A DNA stretch of 64,000 nucleotides from G963663615 sp963663615 (GTDB lineage Bacteria > Bacteroidota > Ignavibacteria > Ignavibacteriales > Melioribacteraceae): assembly GCA_963663615.1 (NCBI GenBank), contig OY760517.1:2604001-2668000 (forward strand). The letters run 5' to 3'. The notes below the pieces were generated by a model. The model saw nothing but the letters and a program-made list of their open reading frames with translations. It was not told the origin of the DNA and made no database searches. Shown here piece by piece: positions 9,488 to 18,060 of the stretch. The translations under genes and the position numbers were made by a program. How positions within the stretch are numbered: the first letter of the stretch is position 1; the number at the start of each line of letters is the position of its first letter.

Positions 9488-10741
9488 ATGAACAAACCAA
9501 AAGTTGTAATAATTGGAGGAGGATTTGGTGGATTTAACACAGCCAAATCCTTAAAACATGCTAATGTTGAAATAACACTAATCGACAAAACAAACCACCA
9601 CCTTTTTCAGCCCCTGCTATATCAGGTAGCCACTGCTGCACTTTCCCCAGGTGATATTGCCGTACCTATACGTGCCGAATTAAAAAAACAGGATAACTGT
9701 ACAGTAATTATGGGTGAAGTAACAAATATTAACCGCGAGGAAAAGAAGGTTTACCTCTCCGACCAGTCGTTTGATTATGATTACCTTGTTATTGCCACCG
9801 GAACGCGTCATTCCTATTTTGGTAATGACCAATGGGAAAAATATGCACCCGGACTAAAAACTATTTCAGATGCACTTAAAATTAGAGAAAACATTTTAAC
9901 CTCTCTGGAACTCGCCGAAAAATATGCCGATCAATCAGATATAAATAAATACCTTACATTTGTTATTGTTGGTGGAGGTCCTACCGGTGTAGAGATGGCT
10001 GGAGCTATTGCCGAAATTGCAAAGGAAACCCTGGTTGATGATTTCAAAAGAATAAAGCTTAAAAAATCCCGCATCATTTTGGTTGAAGGAGCAGACCGTG
10101 TATTAAACGGATTTGACAATTCTTTAAGTAGCAAGGCAAAAAAGGAGCTTGAATCTCTCGGTGTTGAAATATTGCTTAACAAATTTGTATCGGATGTTTC
10201 GGAGGATGGTGTTACAGTTGGTGATGAGTTTATTAAAACCGAAAATATTATATGGGCTGCCGGAAATGCTGCATTACCGCTTACTAAAAAACTTAATACC
10301 GAACTCGACAGGGCAGGCAAGGTTAAGGTAGAAAATGATTGTTCATTGCCTAATGACGAAAATGTTTTTGTTATTGGTGATGCTGCACTATTCATTTCAG
10401 ATGAGAATAAACCCCTGCCCGGAGTTGCCCCGGTTGCAATTCAGCAAGCTAAATATATTGCCGGTGTAATCAGGAAAAATTTACCTCGTGGTAGCCGTAA
10501 AAGTTTTAGATATTTTAATAAGGGAAACCTCGCTACAATAGGCAGGGCGAAAGCCGTAATGGAACTCGGCTCAATTAAAATATCAGGATTGTTTGCATGG
10601 CTTGTTTGGTCGCTGGTTCATATTGCGTTCCTTATTAACTTTCGCAAGCGTTACAAGGTTATGGCTGAGTGGATTTATTACTATCTGAGTAGCAGTCACG
10701 GAATAAGACTAATATGGAATAGTAATATTGATAAAAAATAG
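9488..10741 (+). CDS. ndh: Type II NADH dehydrogenase (NDH-2)
   Basis: A 417-residue flavoprotein that should transfer electrons from NADH to quinone without pumping protons. The FAD-binding motif is VVIIGGGFGGFNTA at residues 6-19, and the second, NADH-binding Rossmann motif is VIVGGGPTGVEMAGA near residue 160. FVIGDAALF near residue 297 is the usual FAD-contact motif. The C-terminal hydrophobic/amphipathic segment (GLFAWLVWSLVHIAFLINFRKR) is the typical NDH-2 membrane anchor. It stands alone, ahead of a strong terminator. Confidence 0.92.
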   Translation: MNKPKVVIIGGGFGGFNTAKSLKHANVEITLIDKTNHHLFQPLLYQVATAALSPGDIAVPIRAELKKQDNCTVIMGEVTNINREEKKVYLSDQSFDYDYLVIATGTRHSYFGNDQWEKYAPGLKTISDALKIRENILTSLELAEKYADQSDINKYLTFVIVGGGPTGVEMAGAIAEIAKETLVDDFKRIKLKKSRIILVEGADRVLNGFDNSLSSKAKKELESLGVEILLNKFVSDVSEDGVTVGDEFIKTENIIWAAGNAALPLTKKLNTELDRAGKVKVENDCSLPNDENVFVIGDAALFISDENKPLPGVAPVAIQQAKYIAGVIRKNLPRGSRKSFRYFNKGNLATIGRAKAVMELGSIKISGLFAWLVWSLVHIAFLINFRKRYKVMAEWIYYYLSSSHGIRLIWNSNIDKK

Positions 10742-10756
10742 ACAGGAATTACAAAA

Positions 10757-10782
10757 AGGCACCTTTAAGGTGTCTTTTTTCT
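10757..10782 (+). terminator. Rho-independent terminator after ndh
   Basis: AGGCACC pairs with GGTGTCT (one G-U pair) around the loop TTTAA, followed by a run of T from 10774. It begins 16 bases after the ndh stop. Confidence 0.85.
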
Positions 10783-10934
10783 TGCCCGGTTAATAATACT
10801 ATTGAAATAACTGTTATGAATAATTGGTAATTTTATTTATCTTAACGCCGGATATTTCACTATCAATAAGCAAATCCTGTTAGTGGACTAATATATCCTG
10901 ATATTATTTTGAAACAAATTCCAAGATGGGTATC

Positions 10935-12392
10935 ATGAAAAAACTTTTGTACAGCTTATTAATACTTTTTGTTATAGTTGCCAGTTCCGTTTCAGGACAA
11001 TCTATTGAAAAAACATTAAAATCAGTATCAGATATTGATGAACTAAAAAATGCACAATGGAGCGGTTATGCCAAGTATGTGGGTGGTGATGTTATTCTCT
11101 CTGAAAAATCGCATTATAGTCTTGCCCCTGCTTCAGGACTAAAAGTTTTTACAAGCTCTGCCGGACTGGAACTGTTAGGTTCGGATTTTACCTTTAAAAC
11201 TCGTTTTTATTATGATGGCAAAATTACCAATGGTACCCTTAAAGGTAACCTTTATATAAGAGGTGGAGGTGATCCTACTTTCGGCTCTAATTTGGTTAAA
11301 ACCTCCGATGATCTTGAAACTGTTACAAAAAAGGTTTTGTCCGCTATCAAAGATGCCGGTATCGAAAAGATTGAAGGAAAAATTATTGCAGATGATAATC
11401 TATTCTATAACCAAAAAGTACCCGATAACTGGTTCTGGGTAGATATGGGGAACTATTATGGTGCTCAATCAAATGCACTTACCATTCATGATAATCTTTA
11501 TCATCTCTACTTCGCACCTGCGGATAAAGTTGGTGAAACAGCAAAAGTGCTGCGTACCGAGCCGGAAATTTACGGACTAAACTTTGTTAACCACATGAAA
11601 ACAGGAAAAAAAGGATCGGGTGATAACGGATATATCTATTCAGCTCCAATGCAGTACAATGCTGTATTAAGAGGTTCAATACCAGCAGGAGTTAAAGAGT
11701 TCTCAATTAAAGGCTCAATACCTGATCCTGCTTTATTTGCTGCACAATACTTTACAAACAAATGCATTGCCAACGGTATATTTGTTTCCGAAAAGGCAAC
11801 CAAAGCAGATGCAAGTCCGGATTACACAAAACTTGAAAACTTTTACACACATGTTTCTCCCCCACTAAAGGATATTGTTTTTATAATTAATAAGAGAAGT
11901 TTTAACCTATATACCGAAATGGTATTATTAGCCATCGGCGGTAATAAAGGTGGTGAGTATAAAAGCAGTAAAGGTATTACCGAAGTTAAAAGATTCCTGG
12001 AAAAAGGTGGAGTTGACGTATCCGGTTTTGAATTGTATGATGGGTGCGGGCTATCAAGAAGCAATATGATTACTACAAAAATGATGTCCGGATTGCTGGA
12101 ACATATGACTACCACAAAATCTTTTAATGATTTTTATAATTCGCTTGCTGTTGCAGGTGATCCTAATGATGTAGGATTTTACAAGCACTTTGGTGCAGGT
12201 ACCGAAATAGCTGAAAACGCACGGATTAAATCGGGACTAATAGAAAAGGTTAGAAGTCATTCAGGTTATGTTAGAGATCAAAATGGCAAACTGATAGTTT
12301 TCTCATTTATTGCAAATAATTATTCGGGTAGTAGAAAAAATATTGATGCTATGCATAAGCAGCTCATGATTGAATTAGCCAAACTAAAATAA
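10935..12392 (+). CDS. dacB: D-Ala-D-Ala carboxypeptidase/endopeptidase, PBP4 (DacB) family
   Basis: A periplasmic peptidase of the S13 family, 485 residues, with a signal peptide (MKKLLYSLLILFVIVASSVS). The penicillin-binding motifs are visible: SxxK as S-G-L-K at 67-70 in LAPASGLKVFT; SxN as S-F-N in INKRSFNLYTEM; and a KTG-box that reads KSG in ARIKSGLIEKV, a conservative change. The DGSGLS motif is DGCGLSRSN. It should trim or cleave peptidoglycan cross-links. An in-frame ATG at 10926 exists, but 10935 gives a cleaner signal peptide. The UroD-like gene follows after 12 bases. Confidence 0.9.
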   Translation: MKKLLYSLLILFVIVASSVSGQSIEKTLKSVSDIDELKNAQWSGYAKYVGGDVILSEKSHYSLAPASGLKVFTSSAGLELLGSDFTFKTRFYYDGKITNGTLKGNLYIRGGGDPTFGSNLVKTSDDLETVTKKVLSAIKDAGIEKIEGKIIADDNLFYNQKVPDNWFWVDMGNYYGAQSNALTIHDNLYHLYFAPADKVGETAKVLRTEPEIYGLNFVNHMKTGKKGSGDNGYIYSAPMQYNAVLRGSIPAGVKEFSIKGSIPDPALFAAQYFTNKCIANGIFVSEKATKADASPDYTKLENFYTHVSPPLKDIVFIINKRSFNLYTEMVLLAIGGNKGGEYKSSKGITEVKRFLEKGGVDVSGFELYDGCGLSRSNMITTKMMSGLLEHMTTTKSFNDFYNSLAVAGDPNDVGFYKHFGAGTEIAENARIKSGLIEKVRSHSGYVRDQNGKLIVFSFIANNYSGSRKNIDAMHKQLMIELAKLK

Positions 12393-12404
12393 CAGGAAAC
12401 AGAA

Positions 12405-13445
12405 ATGTTCAGGCAGAAACGCAAAAGAGATTTTGAAAGAGTAAGAAAAACACTTATGGGTGGCAAGGCTGATTGTGTACCACTTATTGAACTCGGTATT
12501 CATCCTGTTATTAAGGAAAAAATTCTTGGCAGACCTTTAGTATCTGTAAAGGATGATATTGAATTTATGGATATGATGGGTTACGATTTTGTTAAAATAC
12601 AACCGGCAATTACTTTCGAACTTGAGCAGGAGCTCGTTGAAAAAAGTGAAGATGGCACATATAAAAACGCTCCGGATCGTGCCTGGGCTCCTGAACATGG
12701 TGGAATAATAACTACCATGGAAGATCTAAACAATTATAATTGGCCAAAAATAGAAGATATTAGTTACCAAAAGTTTGATGATGCTTTACCACATCTGCCT
12801 AAAGGAATGAAAATTATTGGGCAGTACGGTGATATTTTTACTCTTGCCTGGGAGTTAATGGGATTTGAAACTTTTGCCCTTGCAACTTTTACTGATCCTG
12901 AACTTGTTAAAAAACTTCTGGAAAAAATTGAAAGCATAATATTGCCTATGTTTAAAAAAATGGCTACGCTTGAACAAGTTGGTGCACTTTGGTATAGCGA
13001 TGACATTGCATACTCACACGGTTTAATGATGAGCCCTGACTTTTACAGGGAATACTTCTTTCCATTCCTAAAAAGGATTGGAGATATTGCAAAGGGAGCA
13101 AATCTGCCATTTATTTACCACACTGACGGAATTTTATATGATGTATTTGATGATATTATTGAAAGTGGTGTAAATGCACAGCATCCTATTGAACCGAAAG
13201 CGATGGATATTGCTGAGGTAAAGAAACGTTACGGAAAAAATATTTCACTATGCGGTGGTATTGAAGTTGACGTACTTTCAAGAGGCACAACAAAAGATGT
13301 TGAAAAACTTACCCTCGAAATTATGGCAAAAGCAAAACCCAATGGGGGCTGGTGTGCTGGCTCTTCCAACTCGGTACCAGATTATGTACCGGTAGAAAAT
13401 TATATAGCAATGGTTAATACGGTAATAGAAAACGGTGACTACTAA
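12405..13445 (+). CDS. Uroporphyrinogen decarboxylase-like protein (UroD/MtaA superfamily)
   Basis: A 346-residue TIM-barrel protein of the UroD superfamily, which includes both haem decarboxylases and corrinoid methyltransferases. Family features include PFIYHTDGILYDVFDDI, IEPKAMDIAEVKKRYG, ISLCGGIEVDVL and a C-terminal PDYVPVENYIAMV. The HemE substrate motif (a RPVWLMRQAGR-like N-terminus) is absent, so true haem synthesis is unlikely. His in YHTDG with Cys in LCGG and GWCAG could bind a metal as in methyltransferases, but no corrinoid protein is nearby. The next gene, an APC permease, begins two bases after the stop, suggesting a shared small-molecule substrate. Function unassigned. Confidence 0.8.
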   Translation: MFRQKRKRDFERVRKTLMGGKADCVPLIELGIHPVIKEKILGRPLVSVKDDIEFMDMMGYDFVKIQPAITFELEQELVEKSEDGTYKNAPDRAWAPEHGGIITTMEDLNNYNWPKIEDISYQKFDDALPHLPKGMKIIGQYGDIFTLAWELMGFETFALATFTDPELVKKLLEKIESIILPMFKKMATLEQVGALWYSDDIAYSHGLMMSPDFYREYFFPFLKRIGDIAKGANLPFIYHTDGILYDVFDDIIESGVNAQHPIEPKAMDIAEVKKRYGKNISLCGGIEVDVLSRGTTKDVEKLTLEIMAKAKPNGGWCAGSSNSVPDYVPVENYIAMVNTVIENGDY

Positions 13446-13447
13446 TT

Positions 13448-14791
13448 ATGAGCGAACTTAAACCTAAAAGAGAATTAAACTTACTTCAAACGAGTGCAAT
13501 AATTATCGGAACAGTTATTGGCTCCGGTGTATTTATTAGTCTGCCAATTGTTGCTGGTATAGGTGGCAGCCCATGGATGTGTACACTTATATGGTTTCTT
13601 GGTGGAGTAACCTGGCTTCCGCAAATATTTATACTGGCTGAAATGGGTTCGGCATATCCTGCACAGGGATTTGGCTACCACTATTTACAAAAGGCTGGTT
13701 CTCCTTTTCTGGCGTTTTTATATACTTGGACCACATTCCTTACTGCCGATACTCCCACACTAACAATAGTTGGTTTAAGTGCAGCCTCAGTGCTAACTTT
13801 CTTTTTCCCGGCTCTGGAAATTCCACTCTACGCAAGATTATTTGCTGCAAGTCTTATTTTTATATTAACAATTGTGCAAATAAGAAGTGTTAAACAGGGT
13901 GGAAACGTTCAGGTACTTTTAACCGCAGCCAAGCTTACACCGTTATTTGCAGTAGTTTTTATTGGTGCATTTTTCCTTGGTGATGGCAATCTTTTTGTTT
14001 CTCCTTCAAAACAATTTCTTGAAGATAACAGCATGCTATTCATTATAACAGCTGGTATTTCTGCAACTGCCTGGTCATACGCCGGATTTGGTAATATCCT
14101 TTACATGGCTGGTGAAGTTAAAAATCCGCGAAAAACTTTACCAGTTGCCCTCATTGGTTCAGTTATTTTTGTTATGGCAGCATATACCCTTATCTCAATT
14201 GGTACAAGTGCAATTGTACCATTTAGCGACATGATTGGTGCTGAAGGTGAATTTATAAATCCATTTAAATATGTTAGCATGTTTGGAGATTCGGCAGGTG
14301 CAATATTTGCCATCGCCGCATTTATAAGCATGATTGGCGTATTAAACGCAAGTATTATGGCACAACCAAGACTTGAATATGCAATGGCTCGTGATGGTAT
14401 GTTTTTCAAGGTATTTGGCAAGCTTCATCCAAAACACTTAACACCACACTATTCAATAATGATACAATCCGGGTTGGCAATTGTGTTATTTCTTCTTGGG
14501 GATATTGAAAACATGCTAGGATATTTTACACTATCGTATGTATTACAAAATGTTCTGGTTTATGGTGCCATATTCAAGTTGCGAAAAAGAGATGATTATC
14601 ATCCCGAATATATTAGTCCTAAATGGAAAGTAATGGCAGTCCTTGCAATTGTATCGCAGCTATATTTGGCAGTTGGTACGTTTTGGGCATATCCTGCAGG
14701 TGGTATCCTTGCAGCAATAGGTTTAATAGCAACCGGATTACCGGTTTATATCTATTACAGAAAATCGCAAAAATCTGCTACAACAAATTAA
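13448..14791 (+). CDS. APC-family amino acid/polyamine permease
   Basis: A 447-residue integral membrane transporter with about 12 hydrophobic segments. The N-terminal TSAIIIGTVIGSGVFISLP is the APC-superfamily helix 1 motif (unwound GSGVF), and AWSYAGFGNILYMAGEVKNP corresponds to the helix 6/loop signature. Substrate cannot be read from sequence; amino acids, polyamines or related amines are typical. The start codon lies two bases after the UroD-like stop, so the two are almost certainly cotranscribed, perhaps with the upstream dacB. A terminator overlaps its stop codon. Confidence 0.9.
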   Translation: MSELKPKRELNLLQTSAIIIGTVIGSGVFISLPIVAGIGGSPWMCTLIWFLGGVTWLPQIFILAEMGSAYPAQGFGYHYLQKAGSPFLAFLYTWTTFLTADTPTLTIVGLSAASVLTFFFPALEIPLYARLFAASLIFILTIVQIRSVKQGGNVQVLLTAAKLTPLFAVVFIGAFFLGDGNLFVSPSKQFLEDNSMLFIITAGISATAWSYAGFGNILYMAGEVKNPRKTLPVALIGSVIFVMAAYTLISIGTSAIVPFSDMIGAEGEFINPFKYVSMFGDSAGAIFAIAAFISMIGVLNASIMAQPRLEYAMARDGMFFKVFGKLHPKHLTPHYSIMIQSGLAIVLFLLGDIENMLGYFTLSYVLQNVLVYGAIFKLRKRDDYHPEYISPKWKVMAVLAIVSQLYLAVGTFWAYPAGGILAAIGLIATGLPVYIYYRKSQKSATTN

Positions 14792-14810
14792 ATTCAATTT
14801 GTTTTATTTT
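14782..14810 (+). terminator. Terminator at end of permease gene
   Basis: AACAAATT and AATTTGTT form an eight-base-pair stem with loop AAATTC, followed by TTATTTT. The 5' arm includes the end of the permease coding sequence. The stem is AT-rich, so strength is uncertain. Confidence 0.55.
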
Positions 14811-14927
14811 GAATATATTCGTATTTATTGGATGGATGCAGATATTAATTGATTTAAGTATTAATATTTGCTTTATTCGTAACGATTATATTTACTGGAT
14901 AGATTTTTCATTTTGGAGCCATGCAAT

Positions 14928-15923
14928 ATGCGTAAACTTTGGTTACTGATCTTTATAACTTTACTTTCAACACAGCTATTTTCTCAATTTGGTAAAAGTT
15001 CCTGGTATATTATACAGGAAGATGAGGACAAAGTAGTTTATATTGATACCTCACGTGTTTCAATGCAGGATGAGAATGTTTCAGTCTGGAGTATGATACT
15101 TTATCCTGAACCTTTTATGATGACCTCTATAAATGAAAATATCAGCAAATCCAAAACAAAATATTTATATAACACAATAGAAAAGAATTTTACAGTGGTT
15201 GGTGCAATGTATTACGATGCCACTGGCAGACTTTTAAACACTGGTACAGCTGTTCCTCTTTCATCAGCAGCAGACTTGCAATTTATTGATGTAAAAGGGG
15301 ACCCTACCCTTCAAAATATATTCGAAAAAGCTGAAAATTATGCACGTACCGGCAGAATAAACTCCGAACCAAGTAAAGTAGTTGAAAAACTTGAGGAAGA
15401 CGTTGTATTTAACAACAAACCAACAGACCTTGAAGTTAATAAAAAAACATCAGATCCCTGGGGTGATGATGAGGATGACGACTGGGGATTTGTTGATGAT
15501 GGCAAAGATAGTTGGGATGATAACGAAACCAAAATTGAGACAAAAGTTGCTGATATAAAAAAAATTGAATCAGTGCCACCGGTTGGAAATCCTTCAATTA
15601 ATACTGCTGGCAGAGTACCTGTTCCAAGCGTACAGCTTGACGAACCAAAGAAAGAAGAACCACTAGTATTAACTTATAATGATGATGCCGATAAAGCTCT
15701 TCCGGGTAATTTTTATACGGATGGCAATCTTTATTGCTACCAGGTTTCAGCATGGAAAAATAAAAACAAAGCTATTAGACAGGCGGATAAACTTATTTCG
15801 AAAGGATATTCAGCTTATGTAATGGAAAAGTATGTTCCCAAGTTACGTAAAACATGGTACAGGGTAAGAGTAGGATTATTTAAATCCCTTGAAGAGGCTA
15901 AAACCGCTAAAAGAAGTAAGTAG
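14928..15923 (+). CDS. Secreted SPOR-domain protein
   Basis: About 331 residues with a signal peptide (MRKLWLLIFITLLSTQLFSQ). The first part, residues about 25-130, is a small beta-rich domain seen in Gram-negative surface-adhesion-type proteins (WYIIQEDEDKVVYIDTSRV). Next comes a very acidic, Asp/Trp-rich linker (DPWGDDEDDDWGFVDDG) and a Pro/Lys linker. The last 70 residues are a SPOR domain (YCYQVSAWKNKNKAIRQADK, then WYRVRVGLF), which binds denuded septal peptidoglycan. The frame opens with a TTG at 14913, but GGAG sits before the ATG at 14928. It is convergent with the hicA remnant, one base away. Confidence 0.8.
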   Translation: MRKLWLLIFITLLSTQLFSQFGKSSWYIIQEDEDKVVYIDTSRVSMQDENVSVWSMILYPEPFMMTSINENISKSKTKYLYNTIEKNFTVVGAMYYDATGRLLNTGTAVPLSSAADLQFIDVKGDPTLQNIFEKAENYARTGRINSEPSKVVEKLEEDVVFNNKPTDLEVNKKTSDPWGDDEDDDWGFVDDGKDSWDDNETKIETKVADIKKIESVPPVGNPSINTAGRVPVPSVQLDEPKKEEPLVLTYNDDADKALPGNFYTDGNLYCYQVSAWKNKNKAIRQADKLISKGYSAYVMEKYVPKLRKTWYRVRVGLFKSLEEAKTAKRSK

Positions 15924-15924
15924 A

Positions 15925-16126
15925 TTATTTTTGCTCAACATCTGGTAGAGAAAATAGTTGTTTTATAATTTTCGGATGCAATGTTTTACCACTATGAAAA
16001 GGTATAACCATTCTTCTACCAGCCTTAAAATAAATCTTGTGACTTCCTTTTGTACGTAATAATTGATCCGGTTTTAAGTAATAATTTTTCAGCTTCAAGT
16101 GCATTTATTCTAGGTAGTTTAGGCAA
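15925..16126 (-). pseudogene. hicA: hicA mRNA-interferase toxin remnant, frameshifted
   Basis: On the minus strand, directly after hicB and overlapping it by eight bases, one frame reads LPKLPRINALEAEKLLLKTG, a normal HicA N-terminus with TTG as its first codon, then hits a stop. The other frame carries the rest: RTKGSHKIYF (with the catalytic GSH motif), GRRMVIPFHSGKTLHPKII and a stop at 15925. The junction is near Lys-Thr-Gly, where about two bases appear lost or one gained. An ATG at 16104 opens a 59-codon frame that keeps GSH but has an out-of-frame start. The toxin is probably inactive; a sequencing error is possible. Confidence 0.75.
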
Positions 16127-16349
16127 CTTTTACGTCCAGAGAAGTAGCAAAAAATTGTTTGGAAAGGATGATACTTTTTTCTTCGTTCGTCATAGTTTCA
16201 AGATACAGCTCAACAGCTTCCTGAATATTCATCAAAGCTTCTTCCATTGTATCCCCTTGGGATTGGCACCCCTCAAGTAGCGGACAATAAGCGTAGTATC
16301 CATTATCATCCTTTTCAATTACAACTCCGAGTTTTTGGCTCGTTTTCAC
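16119..16349 (-). CDS. hicB: HicB-family antitoxin
   Basis: A 76-residue protein with the HicB partial RNase-H-like fold: VVIEKDDNGYYAYCPLLEGCQSQGDTMEEALMNIQEAVELYLE is the diagnostic pattern (quoted in parts: VVIEKDDNGYYAYCPLLEGC, then GDTMEEALMNIQEA). It lacks a clear C-terminal DNA-binding domain, so it is the short form. It should neutralise HicA. The start is GTG at 16349; no better ATG is in frame nearby. Here the antitoxin precedes the toxin, the reverse of the classical order, and its partner hicA is frameshifted, leaving an apparently orphan antitoxin. Confidence 0.85.
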   Translation of the reverse strand: MKTSQKLGVVIEKDDNGYYAYCPLLEGCQSQGDTMEEALMNIQEAVELYLETMTNEEKSIILSKQFFATSLDVKVA

Positions 16350-16412
16350 TCCAACAAAATAAATGTAATATGTAAAATGGTAGTTAAATTAACAACACCA
16401 TAAAAAAGCAAA

Positions 16413-16438
16413 ACCCGCCATAAATGCTTATAGCGGGC
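16413..16438 (-). terminator. Terminator of the Plug-to-glucokinase operon
   Basis: Read on the minus strand, CCCGC-TATAAGCATTTATG-GCGGG forms a hairpin (inner TATAA/TTTAT pairing possible) followed by TTTTGCTTTTTT. It lies about 40 bases downstream of the glucokinase stop. Confidence 0.8.
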
Positions 16439-16479
16439 TAAAAACTCATTAAATTAAAGTATTAAATCAAAAATTTCAA

Positions 16480-17433
16480 TCATTGAAAAACCAGAGCACT
16501 TGCCCCCATTATTCCAGCATCATTTTTAAGTTTAGCCTGTTTTAATTTTATCCGGGTTCTATGTGGTGTTAATACCCTTTCCTTAATTGTTGTTTCAATC
16601 GTATCGAACAGACGGTCACCAAAACCTGCAACACCACCACCCATGATAATTGTTGCAATATCCAGTACATTTACAATAGAAGTTAAGCCGGCACCAATAT
16701 TAATACCCAACGTATGAATAACATCAAGAGCAAACGGATCACCTTCTTCGGCTGCTTCATGAATCAGCTTTGGTTCAAGTGTTTTGTTTTCCTCATTAAC
16801 CCATTTAACTATAAGCGAATCCGGGTTCTTTTCCATTTGGCGTTTTACGGAATTGCACAAGTAGTTTATACCTGCATACGATTCAACACATCCAACATTA
16901 CCACATTTACATTGATTTGCATTAAGGTCAATAGATAAATGCCCCAATTCTCCTGCTCCACCGGTTTCACCGGCAAAAACCTTACGTTCAAAAATTATTC
17001 CTCCACCAACTCCTGTACCCAAAGTAACCATGATAAAGCTATCGTGACGTTTACCTGCACCAAAAATCTGCTCACCAACAGCTGCAGCATTTGCGTCATT
17101 TTCAACATAGGTTTTGTAAGGAAATTCTTCACTGATTATTTTGCCAAGTTGTACTTTTTTCCAACCCGGAAAGTTTGGAGGGTTCTCTACCGTTCCTTTT
17201 TTGCGTATAACCAGACCGGGAGAACCAATACCTATACCTTCAATTGTTTTTTTATTTTTGGAAAGGACTTCACTAATACCTTTTTTTATCTGTTTTATAA
17301 CTTTTTTGTAACCCTCTTCTGCCAGTGTATCAACAACTACTTTTTTTATAATTTTACCCTTATCAGAGACGATACCAATTTTAATTGTGGTACCGCCTAA
17401 ATCTACCCCTATGGCATATTTTGTTGCAGCCAT
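16480..17433 (-). CDS. ROK-family glucokinase
   Basis: A 317-residue cytosolic sugar kinase. The ATP phosphate motif DLGGTTIKIG is at residues 11-20, the catalytic Asp is in ENDANAAAVG (Asp113), the sugar-binding GELGHLSID supplies His165, and the ROK zinc motif CKCGNVGCVE is at 175-184. Length and order match bacterial ROK glucokinases (EC 2.7.1.2), although ROK kinases can also use N-acetylated hexosamines. It is the last gene of a four-gene minus-strand operon, 18 bases after the lipoprotein gene, and is followed by a clear terminator. Confidence 0.88.
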   Translation of the reverse strand: MAATKYAIGVDLGGTTIKIGIVSDKGKIIKKVVVDTLAEEGYKKVIKQIKKGISEVLSKNKKTIEGIGIGSPGLVIRKKGTVENPPNFPGWKKVQLGKIISEEFPYKTYVENDANAAAVGEQIFGAGKRHDSFIMVTLGTGVGGGIIFERKVFAGETGGAGELGHLSIDLNANQCKCGNVGCVESYAGINYLCNSVKRQMEKNPDSLIVKWVNEENKTLEPKLIHEAAEEGDPFALDVIHTLGINIGAGLTSIVNVLDIATIIMGGGVAGFGDRLFDTIETTIKERVLTPHRTRIKLKQAKLKNDAGIMGASALVFQ

Positions 17434-17451
17434 GAAAACAACACTCCAAAT

Positions 17452-18060
17452 TTATTTTATATCTTTTTGAATTAGCACAATTTCTTCGGGATACTCATAA
17501 TCTCCTAAAATAGTCTCAACTGTTGGTTTGGCAGTAATCTTGATCTTTGTAGATTCTGATGCATCTCTCTTGCCGATTCCCAAAACCAGGCGGGCAAGTT
17601 TTTTATAACCCATCCCCCTGAATACCTGTAAAAGGTCAAAATCAGCATCAATCGACATCAATGTTGTTCTTCCCTTTCCTGGTACCGAAACCGGTTTTGT
17701 TATATTTCCCATAGCGGTAAGGTTATCATTTAGATAAAGTTTCCACGGGAAAGTTTTGATCTTAACATCATCATAATCACTATCCATTAACTCAGGCGAA
17801 TTGTTCTTTGCCTCAATATTTATAATCATTTCAACGGGGAAATCATTATTGGCAAATGCACTAACCAAAACACCCAGATCAATCAGATCGAAATCAGATA
17901 TTTTCTTTTTATCATCAAGATTTATACCACATAATTTTACATCTGTAACGGAGTGTAATTTAAATTTTAACTTCCCTATGTCCTTTACAGCATCCATCAT
18001 GCTGCAACCGGAAAGAAAAGTTATAATAATGAGAATGGCAGGTATTATCTTTTTTATCAT
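17452..18060 (-). CDS. Putative lipoprotein, LEA14-like
   Basis: A 202-residue protein with a lipobox (signal MIKKIIPAILIIITFLSGC, Cys19), so it should be a lipid-anchored envelope protein. The mature part is beta-rich, with one copy of a pattern (NIEAKNNSP...FPWKLYLNDN...VPGKGRTTL) that resembles LEA14/WHy-type domains; that assignment is tentative. It overlaps the upstream Gfo/Idh gene by four bases (ATGA), showing translational coupling. No enzymatic residues are evident. Confidence 0.65.
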   Translation of the reverse strand: MIKKIIPAILIIITFLSGCSMMDAVKDIGKLKFKLHSVTDVKLCGINLDDKKKISDFDLIDLGVLVSAFANNDFPVEMIINIEAKNNSPELMDSDYDDVKIKTFPWKLYLNDNLTAMGNITKPVSVPGKGRTTLMSIDADFDLLQVFRGMGYKKLARLVLGIGKRDASESTKIKITAKPTVETILGDYEYPEEIVLIQKDIK

